Shown piece by piece: positions 7,631-15,379 of a DNA stretch of 47,876 nt (within the stretch, counting starts at the first letter, position 1; each line of letters starts with the position of its first letter). The DNA is from Pseudomonadota bacterium (GTDB lineage Bacteria; Pseudomonadota; Alphaproteobacteria; SP197). The notes under the pieces are model-generated. The model was not told the DNA's origin. It saw nothing but the letters and a program-made list of their open reading frames with translations, and searched no databases. Location of the stretch: the NCBI GenBank assembly GCA_027592745.1, contig JAQCLG010000009.1, positions 1 to 47,876 of the forward strand, given 5' to 3'. Both the position numbers and the translations under genes were made by a program.

Positions 7631-8488
7631 ATGACCGTTTCGATCTCCTCCCGCCTGCGCCGTTTCGCGCTGGGCCTGCGCACCGTTTCGGGCACCGCCC
7701 GGCGCGGCTGGTTCATTCCGTACCGCTACGCGGCCGCGTTGCCCGATGCCGCCGCACGGCCGCCCTATGGCGCGGTCGAGGCGATCTTCGAGGCGGCGCT
7801 GCCGGCCTTCCGGGCGACCCTGGCGCGCGTCGAAGATGTCGCGGGCGATCTCGCCGCGATCGGTCCGGACGATCCCGCGCCGGGGCCTCGCTGGCATCAG
7901 GACTGGTTTCCCCGGCTCGATGCCGCCGTGGCCTACGCCATGGTGCGTGCGGCCGCCCCGGCGCGCATCGTCGAGGTCGGCTCGGGCCATTCGACCCGCT
8001 TCATGGCCCGCGCGGTCGCCGACGGCGGCCTCGCCACGGCGATCATCGCGATCGACCCGGCACCGCGCGCCGCGATCGACGGTCTGCCCATCGCGATCCA
8101 CCGCACCCCGCTGCACGAGGCCGACCCGGCGGTGTTCAACGCTCTGGAAGCCGGCGACATCCTGTTCATCGATTCCAGCCACATCCTGATGCCCGGCAGC
8201 GATGTCGACGACCTGCTCAATCGCGTGCTGCCCAGCCTGCCGCCGGGCGTGCTGGTCCACATCCACGACATCCTGCTGCCCGATCCCTATCCGGCCGCAT
8301 GGACCTGGCGCGGCTACAACGAACAGCAGGGGGTGGCGCCGCTGCTGACCTGCGGCGCCTGGCAGCCGCTGTTCTCGAGCCACCACGTGACGAGCCGCCA
8401 TGGCAACCTGCTCGCTTCGGGCATCGTTGCCGCCCTGCCCATCCTGCAGGGCGCCCGCGAGACCAGCCTCTGGCTCGTGCGCCGCTGA
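7631..8488 (+). CDS. Class I SAM-dependent methyltransferase (Methyltransf_24-like)
   Basis: The 285-residue protein has a Rossmann methyltransferase core: the SAM-binding motif IVEVGSGHSTRFMARA at residues 113-128, an acidic end of strand 2 in IIAIDPAPR, and ILFIDSSHILMPGSDVDDLL as motif III with a DSSH signature typical of Methyltransf_24. VHIHDILLPDPYP follows. The DSSH/HDI pattern is seen in sugar- and polysaccharide-associated methyltransferases, but the acceptor here is unknown. An N-terminal basic, moderately hydrophobic segment (residues 8-38) may sit at the membrane surface. It lies 41 bases after the MBL-fold gene and 91 bases before the first codon of the cyclase reading frame. Confidence 0.82.
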   Translation: MTVSISSRLRRFALGLRTVSGTARRGWFIPYRYAAALPDAAARPPYGAVEAIFEAALPAFRATLARVEDVAGDLAAIGPDDPAPGPRWHQDWFPRLDAAVAYAMVRAAAPARIVEVGSGHSTRFMARAVADGGLATAIIAIDPAPRAAIDGLPIAIHRTPLHEADPAVFNALEAGDILFIDSSHILMPGSDVDDLLNRVLPSLPPGVLVHIHDILLPDPYPAAWTWRGYNEQQGVAPLLTCGAWQPLFSSHHVTSRHGNLLASGIVAALPILQGARETSLWLVRR

Positions 8489-8579
8489 GACCCTGCCGCC
8501 TCACGCCCTGGACACGGGGAGATGACTGCATGTGGAGCGATCCCGGCGTAGGATGTCGCCGTTCCGTCACGGATCCGCC

Positions 8580-8657
8580 ATGCCCGTCTTCCTGCGCCGC
8601 CTGATCGCCCTTGTCTTCGGTCCGCCGGTCAGCGGTCGCCTGCCCGAGCGTGTGTAG
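8580..8657 (+). pseudogene. N-terminal 25 codons of the nucleotide cyclase, separated from the rest by an in-frame TAG
   Basis: ATG 8580 opens a frame reading MPVFLRRLIALVFGPP and then LPERV before TAG at 8655-8657. The same frame continues without another stop as AQIARDQADSEILIGWVQ into the membrane part of the cyclase that begins at residue 1 of the downstream ORF. The LPERV...SEILIGW segment is, as far as I recall, the conserved start of this cyclase family, so the TAG interrupts an otherwise intact gene rather than lying between two genes. Confidence 0.6.
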
Positions 8658-8705
8658 GCCCAGATCGCGCGCGACCAGGCCGACAGCGAGATCCTGATCG
8701 GCTGG

Positions 8706-9935
8706 GTGCAGATCGCCGGCATCGTCTTCTTTGCCGTGCTCTACGGCCTGGCGCGCAAGACCTTTCCGGCCGATGCCACGCTGGAACCGGTGCCCTGGGC
8801 GCTTGCCTTCTACTTCACCTTCACCGTCGTGCGCCTGGTGCTCGCCCACCTGCGCCGCCTGCCCCAGTGGATGGTGATCGTCTCGATCTTCGTCGATATC
8901 GCCGTGCTGATCGTCACCATCTGGTCCTTCCACATCCAGTACATGCAGCCGCCGGGCTTTTCCCTGAAAGGTCCGACCATGCTCTACCTGTTCGGCCTGA
9001 TCGCCCTGCGCGCCCTGCGCTTCGATCCGCGCTACGTCGCCCTGGCCGGCGGGGCTGCGGTGCTGGGCTGGGGCGCGCTCGTGGTCTATGCCGTCGCCGT
9101 GGCACCTGCGACCAGCGCCGTCACCGGCGACTACGTGCGTTACCTCACCTCGCCCGACGTGCTGATCGGTGGCGAGGTCGACAAGATCCTCACCCTGGTG
9201 ATGGTGACCCTGGTCCTGACCATCGCCCTGGCCCGCGCCCGGAAGCAGCTCATCCGTTCGGTCTCCGAGAGCCAGGCCGCGGCCGAACTCAGCCGGTTCT
9301 TCTCGCCCGAGATCGCGCGCCAGATCACCGCCAGCGACCACATGGTCAAACCGGGAGAAGGCATCCAGCGCGACATCGCCATCCTGTTCGTCGACCTGCG
9401 CGGCTTCACCGCGCTGTCCCACCGCATCGGCCCCAACGAGACCGTGAGCCTGCTGTCGAACTACCAGGCGATCGTCGTGCCGGCGGTGCAGAAACACGGC
9501 GGTGCCATCGACAAGTTTCTCGGCGACGGCGTCATGGCGACCTTCGGCGCCGCCTCACCCAGCACGACCTATGCCCGCGATGCGCTCGCCGCCGCCCTAG
9601 AGATCGACGCCGACCTTCAGGCATGGAACGCGCGCCGCGCCAGCCGCGGCAGCCGCGCCATGGCATGGGGCATGGGGCTGGCGACCGGGCCGGTCGTCTT
9701 CGGCGCCGTGGGCGATGCCAGCCACCTCGAGTACACGGTGATCGGCGAGGCGGTGAACCTCGCCGCCAAGCTGGAGAAACACTGCAAGTCCTGCGGCGCG
9801 CGCCTCTGCGCCACCGCCCAGGCCCTGGCGCTGGCCCGCGAGCAGGGCCTGACCAGCTGCGACCTTCCCGTGACCACCGGTGCCGGCGTCGAGGGCGTCA
9901 CCCAGCCGCTCGACGTCTGCACACTGCGGGGCTGA
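8706..9935 (+). CDS. Membrane-anchored class III adenylate/guanylate cyclase (frame interrupted upstream by TAG)
   Basis: From GTG 8706 there are 409 residues with about five or six hydrophobic segments in the first 180, a short linker, and a class III cyclase catalytic domain. Metal-binding Asp230 lies in ILFVDLRGFTALS and Asp274 in DKFLGDGVMATFG. The substrate and transition-state elements TGPVVFGAVGD and YTVIGEAVNLAAKLE follow. The product would be cAMP or cGMP; specificity is not certain by eye. No Shine-Dalgarno precedes GTG 8706, and the natural start is almost certainly ATG 8580, 42 codons upstream in the same frame, with TAG as codon 26. Expression would therefore need readthrough, reinitiation, or a corrected sequence. 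A cyclic-nucleotide-binding protein is encoded at 28694, so the window holds both a possible producer and a possible receiver of cNMP. Confidence 0.75.
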   Translation: MQIAGIVFFAVLYGLARKTFPADATLEPVPWALAFYFTFTVVRLVLAHLRRLPQWMVIVSIFVDIAVLIVTIWSFHIQYMQPPGFSLKGPTMLYLFGLIALRALRFDPRYVALAGGAAVLGWGALVVYAVAVAPATSAVTGDYVRYLTSPDVLIGGEVDKILTLVMVTLVLTIALARARKQLIRSVSESQAAAELSRFFSPEIARQITASDHMVKPGEGIQRDIAILFVDLRGFTALSHRIGPNETVSLLSNYQAIVVPAVQKHGGAIDKFLGDGVMATFGAASPSTTYARDALAAALEIDADLQAWNARRASRGSRAMAWGMGLATGPVVFGAVGDASHLEYTVIGEAVNLAAKLEKHCKSCGARLCATAQALALAREQGLTSCDLPVTTGAGVEGVTQPLDVCTLRG

Positions 9936-10019
9936 AGCCACGCCTGCCTCGCGTGGGGCCGCGCGGCTTGCGATCGTCGGCCGCGTCGACCAAGCTGAAC
10001 GAAACGTTGCAGGGCCGCC

Positions 10020-10259
10020 ATGGAAACCGCCGCATCCACTGTGATCGCCCTGGTCCTTGCGCTGGCCGGTGCAGGCATGATCTGGAAGCTGCATGCCGTC
10101 CCGGCCCTGCTGGGTATCGGCCTGGTGATGGTCGCCGTCGGCCTGTGCGGCGCGGTCGCGGCGGTTGCGGGTGTCGCCCCGGGTGTGATCCTGGCCGGTG
10201 CCGGTTCGGTTGCCGTCGCCTTGGGTCTGCTCTGGATCCTGGGGCGAACGGGCGGCTGA
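10020..10259 (+). CDS. Small two-helix-type membrane protein, unknown
   Basis: Seventy-nine residues, nearly all hydrophobic. A first segment is around residues 6-22 (VIALVLALAGAGMIW) and a second long stretch spans about 27-75, rich in Gly, Ala and Val, which could form two more helices. I do not recognise a family. ATG 10020 follows AGGGCCGCC, a weak ribosome site. It begins a run of small membrane protein genes on the same strand; the next follows after 12 bases. Codon use matches the neighbours (G or C in nearly all third positions), which supports a real gene, but the high GC also favours chance open frames. Confidence 0.5.
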   Translation: METAASTVIALVLALAGAGMIWKLHAVPALLGIGLVMVAVGLCGAVAAVAGVAPGVILAGAGSVAVALGLLWILGRTGG

Positions 10260-10271
10260 GAGGGCCAGGCC

Positions 10272-10538
10272 ATGGATTTCTGGTTCTGGCTTGCGGCCGG
10301 TTTCATCGCCGTGGTGTTCGTCCTTTGCACCGTCTCGGCCCACCGCGAGGGAGGGTGGCGCGCCCTGGCCGGCGCCGTCTGCGGCGACCTCGCGCCCGTC
10401 CTGCTGCTTGCGACGCTGGTCGGCGTGATCCTGGTCCTCCTCCTCGTTACAGGCGGAAACGATGGCTGGCTGCTGGTACTGGGCCTGCCTCTCGTGGTCG
10501 GCGCCCTCGGCTTCATCGCCTGGCGCTTCCGCCACTGA
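10272..10538 (+). CDS. Small membrane protein, unknown
   Basis: Eighty-eight residues with a hydrophobic N-terminal segment (residues 3-21), a short polar stretch with SAHREGGWRAL, and two hydrophobic segments (about 38-61 and 65-82), ending in the basic FRH. This suggests three membrane helices. The start ATG 10272 follows AGAGGGCCAGG, a fair ribosome site. It is placed 12 bases after the preceding small membrane gene, so the two are probably co-transcribed. No family is recognised. Confidence 0.5.
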   Translation: MDFWFWLAAGFIAVVFVLCTVSAHREGGWRALAGAVCGDLAPVLLLATLVGVILVLLLVTGGNDGWLLVLGLPLVVGALGFIAWRFRH

Positions 10539-10608
10539 GCCTGCTCGCTCGCGTCGCGCGCGCCAGCGTGGCAGCATCGCGGGTGTGCCCATAGCCTGGG
10601 CACCGATC

Positions 10609-10896
10609 ATGAACACCGCGCTCGTCCTTGCCCTGGCCGTACTGTTCACCGTGCTTATCGGCGGCACTCTGGTCGCGGGTCGCGGCAGCCTTCGCCGTGG
10701 CATGGGCCACGTCGCAGAGGGCCTGGAGAAAGCCTTGAGCGAACTGCTGCTCTACGCCGTCCTGTTCGGGGCCGCTCTCCTTGTTGCCGTCCTGGCCGAC
10801 GGCGACGCCTGGACCTTCGTGGCCATGGCTATGGCAGGCGCATGCCTCCTTGCGCTGGTCATCATCCTTGTCGTCCGGCACCGCAGACAGAACTGA
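10609..10896 (+). CDS. Small membrane protein, unknown
   Basis: Ninety-five residues. There is an N-terminal hydrophobic helix (residues 3-22), an amphipathic middle with GRGSLRRGMGHVAEGLEKALSE, and two hydrophobic segments (about 48-62 and 67-88) before the basic tail RHRRQN. The architecture of helix, amphipathic loop, two helices parallels the preceding 88-residue protein, so the two may be distant paralogues, although I see no strong sequence identity. ATG 10609 was chosen because the hydrophobic segment begins immediately. No family is recognised. Confidence 0.45.
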   Translation: MNTALVLALAVLFTVLIGGTLVAGRGSLRRGMGHVAEGLEKALSELLLYAVLFGAALLVAVLADGDAWTFVAMAMAGACLLALVIILVVRHRRQN

Positions 10897-10995
10897 ACCC
10901 GACCGGTTCCCGGCTCTTTGCGCCTGCGGCACCCGGCCGGGATGACGGCGGTGGGAAGGGCGCGCTACCGTGGTGCCAACCAAGGGGAGGACGGC

Positions 10996-11814
10996 ATGCG
11001 GCTGAAGGACAAGGTGGCGATCGTGACGGGCGGCAATTCGGGAATCGGGCGAGGCATCGTGCAACGCTTCTCGGCCGAGGGGGCGCAGGTCGCCATCGTC
11101 GCGCGCAATGCCGAGAAGGGCGCCAGAGTCGTCGCCGAGGTCGAGCAGGCGGGCGGCAAGGCACGGTTCTACCCCTGCGAACTTTCCCAGGAAGATGCCG
11201 TGGAGGCGACCATCGCCGCCGTGGTCACCGATCACGGCAGGCTCGACATCGTCGCCCAGAACGCCAGCGTCGGCGGCCGCTGGGTCGAGGTCGACCCCGC
11301 CGACAAACCCGGGACCCGGTGGGCCAGGATGCGCGGCCCCGACCTCGACGGCCCCTACTACGTCTGCGCCCACGCCCTGCCGCACCTGGCCAAGACCCGA
11401 GGCAGCATCGTCATCACGACCTCCACGGCGGCATGGCACGGCAACTGGGGCACCTACTGCATCGCCAAGGCCGGCTGCGAGGCCATGGTCATGGCCTTTG
11501 CCTGCGAGGGCGCGCCCATGGGCGTGCGGGTCAACGGCGTTTCGCCGGGCTGGATCGCCATCGAACGCGATGCCGAGGCCTCGCCCACGGGCGACGACAA
11601 GGGCGGCTGGGCCATGCCGCCCTCGGCGCTGGGCCGCGTCGGCCAGCCCAGCGAGATCGCTGGGGCGGTGGCGTTCCTGGTCAGCGAGGACGCCAGCTTC
11701 GTCACCGGTCAGACCCTGATCGTCGACGGCGGTCTGGTGATCCTCGACTACCCCTCCATGCCGATGCTGGGCGGCATCCAGGCCAAGCTCTATTCCCAAC
11801 CCGTGAAGCCGTGA
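10996..11814 (+). CDS. Short-chain dehydrogenase/reductase (SDR, classical type)
   Basis: The 272-residue protein is a classical SDR. The NAD(P)-binding TGGNSGIG is at residues 11-18, QNAS (residues 88-91) stands in place of the usual NNAG, Ser143 lies in TTSTAAW, and Tyr154 with Lys158 form YCIAK. The C-terminus carries NGVSPGWI and the family's GQTLIVDGGL. Catalytic residues are complete, so it should be an active oxidoreductase, but the substrate cannot be told. QNAS instead of NNAG is an uncommon variant next to the active site. The start is ATG 10996, with GGGGAGG ten bases upstream. It is the only soluble enzyme within a series of small membrane protein genes, and the next gene begins 19 bases after its stop. 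Confidence 0.9.
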   Translation: MRLKDKVAIVTGGNSGIGRGIVQRFSAEGAQVAIVARNAEKGARVVAEVEQAGGKARFYPCELSQEDAVEATIAAVVTDHGRLDIVAQNASVGGRWVEVDPADKPGTRWARMRGPDLDGPYYVCAHALPHLAKTRGSIVITTSTAAWHGNWGTYCIAKAGCEAMVMAFACEGAPMGVRVNGVSPGWIAIERDAEASPTGDDKGGWAMPPSALGRVGQPSEIAGAVAFLVSEDASFVTGQTLIVDGGLVILDYPSMPMLGGIQAKLYSQPVKP

Positions 11815-11833
11815 GCAGGGCGGCGTCAAGGCC

Positions 11834-12622
11834 ATGAACGAGGCCGACGCCGTCTTCGTCGCACGCCTGGCCGGCACCTGGTTCTTCGCCCTGCTGGGCT
11901 GGCGCCTGCTGCACGCAGGCATGGTGAGACTATCACAGCCGGCCGTCCGGCCCGGCGCGGCGCCGGCAGGCATGGTCGTGGAGCGCAGCCATGCCGGAAC
12001 ACAGCCACCCCTGGGCACCCCCGCCATGATCCTGGGTGCGGCAATCCTTGCGCCCTGCATCCTGGTCATGCTGCGTGTGCCCGCCCGCATCGCCGCAAGC
12101 GGCGCCCCTCTGGCCACGCTGATGGTGTCCGCCATCACGCTGCTGGCGATCACCATCACGCTGGGCCCGGCCAGCCGCCTGGTGCGCCGCAAGGCGCGCG
12201 CCGAAGGCTCCGTCGCGCTGGGCGTCGGCAACATGACCATCGCCGGTCTCGTCCTGGGATTGTCCGGCTGGTGGCTGGCACTGCGCTGGGATTGGAGCCG
12301 CAATCTTCTGGCAAGGGTGCCCGGCGATCTTGCCGCTGTGACGCTCAGCAGGAGCGAAACCACCGCCTGCCTCCTCGGCCTGGCCTGCCTGCTCGCAGGT
12401 CTCGGCCTCCAGATGCGCGATCGCCGCCGCGCCCGTGCCGGGTTCGCCTCGGGCTACGACGGCGTGCACCCGGTCGCCATCTGGGGCCTGATGCTGGTCC
12501 TGGCCGGAACCGTGCTGGTGCTCGCAGGACTGGGCGGCGCGCTCACCGCGTCGTGGCAGGCGGTGACGCTGGGCCTGCTGGTCCTCGTCTCGTTCGTCGC
12601 CACCCTGCGCGGTATCATATAG
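11834..12622 (+). CDS. Multi-pass membrane protein, unknown
   Basis: This 262-residue protein has about seven hydrophobic segments (around residues 12-30, 64-80, 93-115, 135-155, 178-194, 217-236, 240-258) joined by short arginine-rich loops such as RLVRRKARAEGS and RDRRRARAG. I do not recognise the family and see no transporter signature. It starts 19 bases after the SDR gene and ends in TAG. The same frame stays open after the TAG for 64 more codons into the small ORF at 12677, which is probably chance. Base composition matches the surrounding genes. Confidence 0.6.
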   Translation: MNEADAVFVARLAGTWFFALLGWRLLHAGMVRLSQPAVRPGAAPAGMVVERSHAGTQPPLGTPAMILGAAILAPCILVMLRVPARIAASGAPLATLMVSAITLLAITITLGPASRLVRRKARAEGSVALGVGNMTIAGLVLGLSGWWLALRWDWSRNLLARVPGDLAAVTLSRSETTACLLGLACLLAGLGLQMRDRRRARAGFASGYDGVHPVAIWGLMLVLAGTVLVLAGLGGALTASWQAVTLGLLVLVSFVATLRGII

Positions 12623-12676
12623 GGAACCCGGCAGCACTGCCAAGGCGAACTAGTCTGCGCAACCTCGCGTCGTTCC

Positions 12677-12817
12677 ATGCCGTTTCCCGTTCTCCGCAAC
12701 GCCAGCCGGGAGAACGTCGTGGCATTTGCCGCAGGCATGGTGGTCGCCGGTCTCATCGCAGCCGTCGGCCTGATCCAGATGATCCTCGCCCTGCGCCAGG
12801 GCGACCGCGTTCTCTGA
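12677..12817 (+). CDS. Possible single-helix small membrane protein
   Basis: ATG 12677 opens 46 codons to TGA 12815. A basic, polar head (LRNASRENVV) precedes one hydrophobic helix of about 22 residues (residues 15-39) and a short charged tail (RQGDRVL). It lies between two larger membrane protein genes and has no clear Shine-Dalgarno. The helix-plus-tail form suits a small membrane peptide, but so short a frame in GC-rich DNA can arise by chance. No family is recognised. Confidence 0.3.
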   Translation: MPFPVLRNASRENVVAFAAGMVVAGLIAAVGLIQMILALRQGDRVL

Positions 12818-12861
12818 ACTTGGGCCATGGACAAGCGCCGCACGAACCGCACAATGGCGCC

Positions 12862-13167
12862 ATGGGCAATCTTTCCGGCGGAAACCTGCATGTCTTCCTG
12901 ATCGCGCTCGCCATGGTGGCGGGCAGCGCCTGGGTGCTGTTCTTCCGTGCCCGCGTGCCGGTGCCCGCCGGCCTGCCGGGCTTCTTCCGCGCCATCCTGG
13001 AGATGACCAACACCTGGCTCGCGCTGTTCGGCGCCTGGGCCGGATGTTTCTTCATGCCCATCGGCGCCATGCTGGTGCTTGGCGTGCTGGCCGGCGGCAT
13101 GGCCTTCTGGCACTGGCCGGTCGCCCTGATGATGTTTGCCGTGCTCGCGGTGTGGAAAAACCGCTGA
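12862..13167 (+). CDS. Small membrane protein, unknown
   Basis: The 101-residue protein starts at ATG 12862. It has hydrophobic segments around residues 9-28, 47-62, 65-80 and 82-97, a short Arg/Pro-rich loop (RARVPVPAGLPG), and the tail VWKNR. Three to four membrane helices are likely. It has no recognised family. It is the last of the plus-strand run; its stop is only four bases from the stop of the convergent ABC permease gene. Confidence 0.5.
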   Translation: MGNLSGGNLHVFLIALAMVAGSAWVLFFRARVPVPAGLPGFFRAILEMTNTWLALFGAWAGCFFMPIGAMLVLGVLAGGMAFWHWPVALMMFAVLAVWKNR

Positions 13168-13171
13168 GTCC

Positions 13172-14341
13172 CTACTTGTAGGGATCCGCCGCGTCGCGCA
13201 GACCGTCGCCCAGGAAGTTGAAGGCCAGCACGACAACAATCACGGGCACGACCGGCAGCATCAGCCAGGGGTAGAGCGCGACGACGTTGATGTTCTGGGC
13301 CTCGTTGAGCAGCACGCCCCAACTGGTGATCGGCGGGCGCAGGCCCAGGCCGAGGAATGACAACGCCGTCTCTCTTAGCAGCAACGAGGGGATCGAAAGC
13401 GTCGCCGAGGCGATCAGGTGGCTGGTGAAGCTGGGCAGCAGGTGGCGGAAGATAACCCGTTTCGGCTTGGCCCCCATGAGCACGGCTGCGGTCGCAAAGT
13501 CCTCCTCGCGCAGGGAAAGCAGCTTGGAGCGCACGGCGCGGGCCAGGCCCGTCCAGTCGAACAACCCCAGGATGATGGTGATGCCGAAATAGACCAGGAT
13601 CGGGCTCCAGGTCACCGGCAGGGCGGCCGAGAGTGCCATCCACAGCGGCAGTTCGGGGAAGCTGCGGATGATCTCGATCAGGCGCTGCACGACCGAATCG
13701 ACCCAGCCGCCGTAATAGCCCGAGAGACCGCCCAGCACGATGCCGAGGAAGAAGCTGATGGCGATGCCGATCAGGCCGACGGTGAGCGAGATGCGCGCGC
13801 CGTAGAGGATGCGCGAGAGCATGTCGCGGCCCAGCCGGTCGGTCCCCAGCAGGAACATCTCGCCGCCCTCTGCCGGACACGCGAGATGGAAGTCCATGGG
13901 GATGACGCCCCAGAACTCGTAGGAGTCGCCCGAGCAGAAGAAGCGGATCGGCTGCACGTTCTCCCGGTTGGAGGTGTAGACCCGCTGTAGGTTCTCCATG
14001 TCGAGGTGGTAGTCGAAGCCATAGACGAAGGGCCCGACGAACTCTCCCTCGTGGAACAGGTGAATCGCCTGGGGCGGGGCGTAGAGGTGGTCGACGTGGC
14101 GGCTGTGCAGGTTGTAGGGCGCCAGGATCTCGCTGATCAGGATCGAGAAGAAGGTCAGCGCCAGCAGGACGCCGGAGAACACCGCAAGCTTGTGGCGGCG
14201 GAACTTCCACCACATCAGGCGCCACTGGCTGGCGAGATAGAAGCGTTCCTGGGCGGGTGTCAGAACCTCGACCGAAAGCGGATCCCATGGTTCGTCGTTG
14301 ACGTAGCGCGGGATGGCGGGAGCCTTGCTCGTGTCGCTCAT
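13172..14341 (-). CDS. Peptide-type ABC transporter permease (OppC/YejE-like)
   Basis: The 389-residue inner-membrane permease has a cytoplasmic lead of about 45 residues and TM1 (HKLAVFSGVLLALTFFSILI). A large periplasmic insert of roughly 100 residues follows, rich in aromatic and acidic residues (YAPPQAIHLFHEGEF, FFCSGDSYEFWG). Then comes FLLGTDRLGRDMLSRILYGARISL, the OppC signature, and five more helices. The EAA loop, which docks the ATPase, reads EDFATAAVLMGAKPKRVIFRHLLP. The insert is the mark of a subgroup of alphaproteobacterial peptide importers. Its ATG overlaps the preceding permease stop (ATGA). It is the last gene of the long minus-strand chain and ends in TAG after DAADPYK. Confidence 0.9.
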   Translation of the reverse strand: MSDTSKAPAIPRYVNDEPWDPLSVEVLTPAQERFYLASQWRLMWWKFRRHKLAVFSGVLLALTFFSILISEILAPYNLHSRHVDHLYAPPQAIHLFHEGEFVGPFVYGFDYHLDMENLQRVYTSNRENVQPIRFFCSGDSYEFWGVIPMDFHLACPAEGGEMFLLGTDRLGRDMLSRILYGARISLTVGLIGIAISFFLGIVLGGLSGYYGGWVDSVVQRLIEIIRSFPELPLWMALSAALPVTWSPILVYFGITIILGLFDWTGLARAVRSKLLSLREEDFATAAVLMGAKPKRVIFRHLLPSFTSHLIASATLSIPSLLLRETALSFLGLGLRPPITSWGVLLNEAQNINVVALYPWLMLPVVPVIVVVLAFNFLGDGLRDAADPYK

Positions 14342-15336
14342 TTCGCGGCTCCCCCGGCGAGGCGGATGCGGGGATCGAGCACGGCCAGCAGCAGATCGGA
14401 GATCAGCACGCCGATCACCGTGAGCAGGGCCAGGCACATCAGGAAGGAGCCGGCCAGATACATGTCCTGGGTCTGCAGCGCGCGCAGCAGGATCGGGCCG
14501 GTGGTCGGCAGGGACAGCACGACCGAGACGATCACCGCCCCGGAGATGACCTGGGGCAGCAGGTTGCCGATGTCGGCGATGAACGGGTTGAGCGCCATGC
14601 GCAGCGGGTACTTCAGCAGCGCCCTGCTGGGCGAGAGACCCTTGGCCCGGGCGGTGACGACATACTGCTTCTGGAGTTCATCCAGCAGGTTGGCGCGCAG
14701 CCGCCGGATCAGGCCCGCGGTGCCCGAGGTGCCGATGACGATGACCGGGATCCACAGGTGCTCGAAGACCGAGACGACCTTGCCCCAGGTCCAGGGCTGG
14801 TCGACGTACTGGGGGTCCATCAGGCCGCCGATCGAGGTGCCGAACCAGACGTTGGCGAGGAACAGCAGCAGCAGGGCGAGCAGGAAGTTGGGCGTCGCCA
14901 GGCCCAGGAAACCGATGAAGGTCAGCCCGTGGTCGCCCCAGGAATACTGGTGCGTGGCCGAATAGACGCCGATCGGGAAGGCCACCGCCCAGGTGAAGAG
15001 GATGGTGACGCCCGAGACGATGATGGTGAGCAGCAGGCTCTCGCCGATGATCTCGTTGACCGGCTTGTTGTATTCGAACGACAGGCCGAGATCGCCCTGC
15101 ATCAGGTCGGTGACCCAGACGATGTATTGCTGCCACATCGGCTTGTCGAGGCCGAACTCCTGGCGGTAGATCTCGACCTGCTCGTTGCACGAGCTTTCGC
15201 CCTGGGCCTCGCACTCGGCGATCATGGTCGAGAGGAAATCGCCCGGCGGAAGCTGGATGATGATGAAGGTGATCAGGCTGATGCCGATCAGCGTGGGCAC
15301 CATGATGAGGATGCGCTGCACGACGTAGCTGATCAT
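14338..15336 (-). CDS. Peptide-type ABC transporter permease (OppB/YejB-like)
   Basis: The 332-residue permease has TM1 MISYVVQRILIMVPTLIG, a periplasmic loop with Cys residues at QGESSCNEQ and CEAQ, five further helices, and the EAA loop VTARAKGLSPSRALLKYPLR before the last helices. The length and the QMWQQY-type region match OppB-like proteins. The first periplasmic loop carries two Cys residues (ECEAQGESSC), which might form a disulfide; that is inference. The gene lies 43 bases after the substrate-binding protein and overlaps the next permease. With 13172 it forms the heterodimeric membrane channel. Confidence 0.9.
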   Translation of the reverse strand: MISYVVQRILIMVPTLIGISLITFIIIQLPPGDFLSTMIAECEAQGESSCNEQVEIYRQEFGLDKPMWQQYIVWVTDLMQGDLGLSFEYNKPVNEIIGESLLLTIIVSGVTILFTWAVAFPIGVYSATHQYSWGDHGLTFIGFLGLATPNFLLALLLLFLANVWFGTSIGGLMDPQYVDQPWTWGKVVSVFEHLWIPVIVIGTSGTAGLIRRLRANLLDELQKQYVVTARAKGLSPSRALLKYPLRMALNPFIADIGNLLPQVISGAVIVSVVLSLPTTGPILLRALQTQDMYLAGSFLMCLALLTVIGVLISDLLLAVLDPRIRLAGGAAK

Positions 15337-15379
15337 CGCCGCGTTCCCCCCTGCCCGTTGCGATGCACCCCTTGCATGG

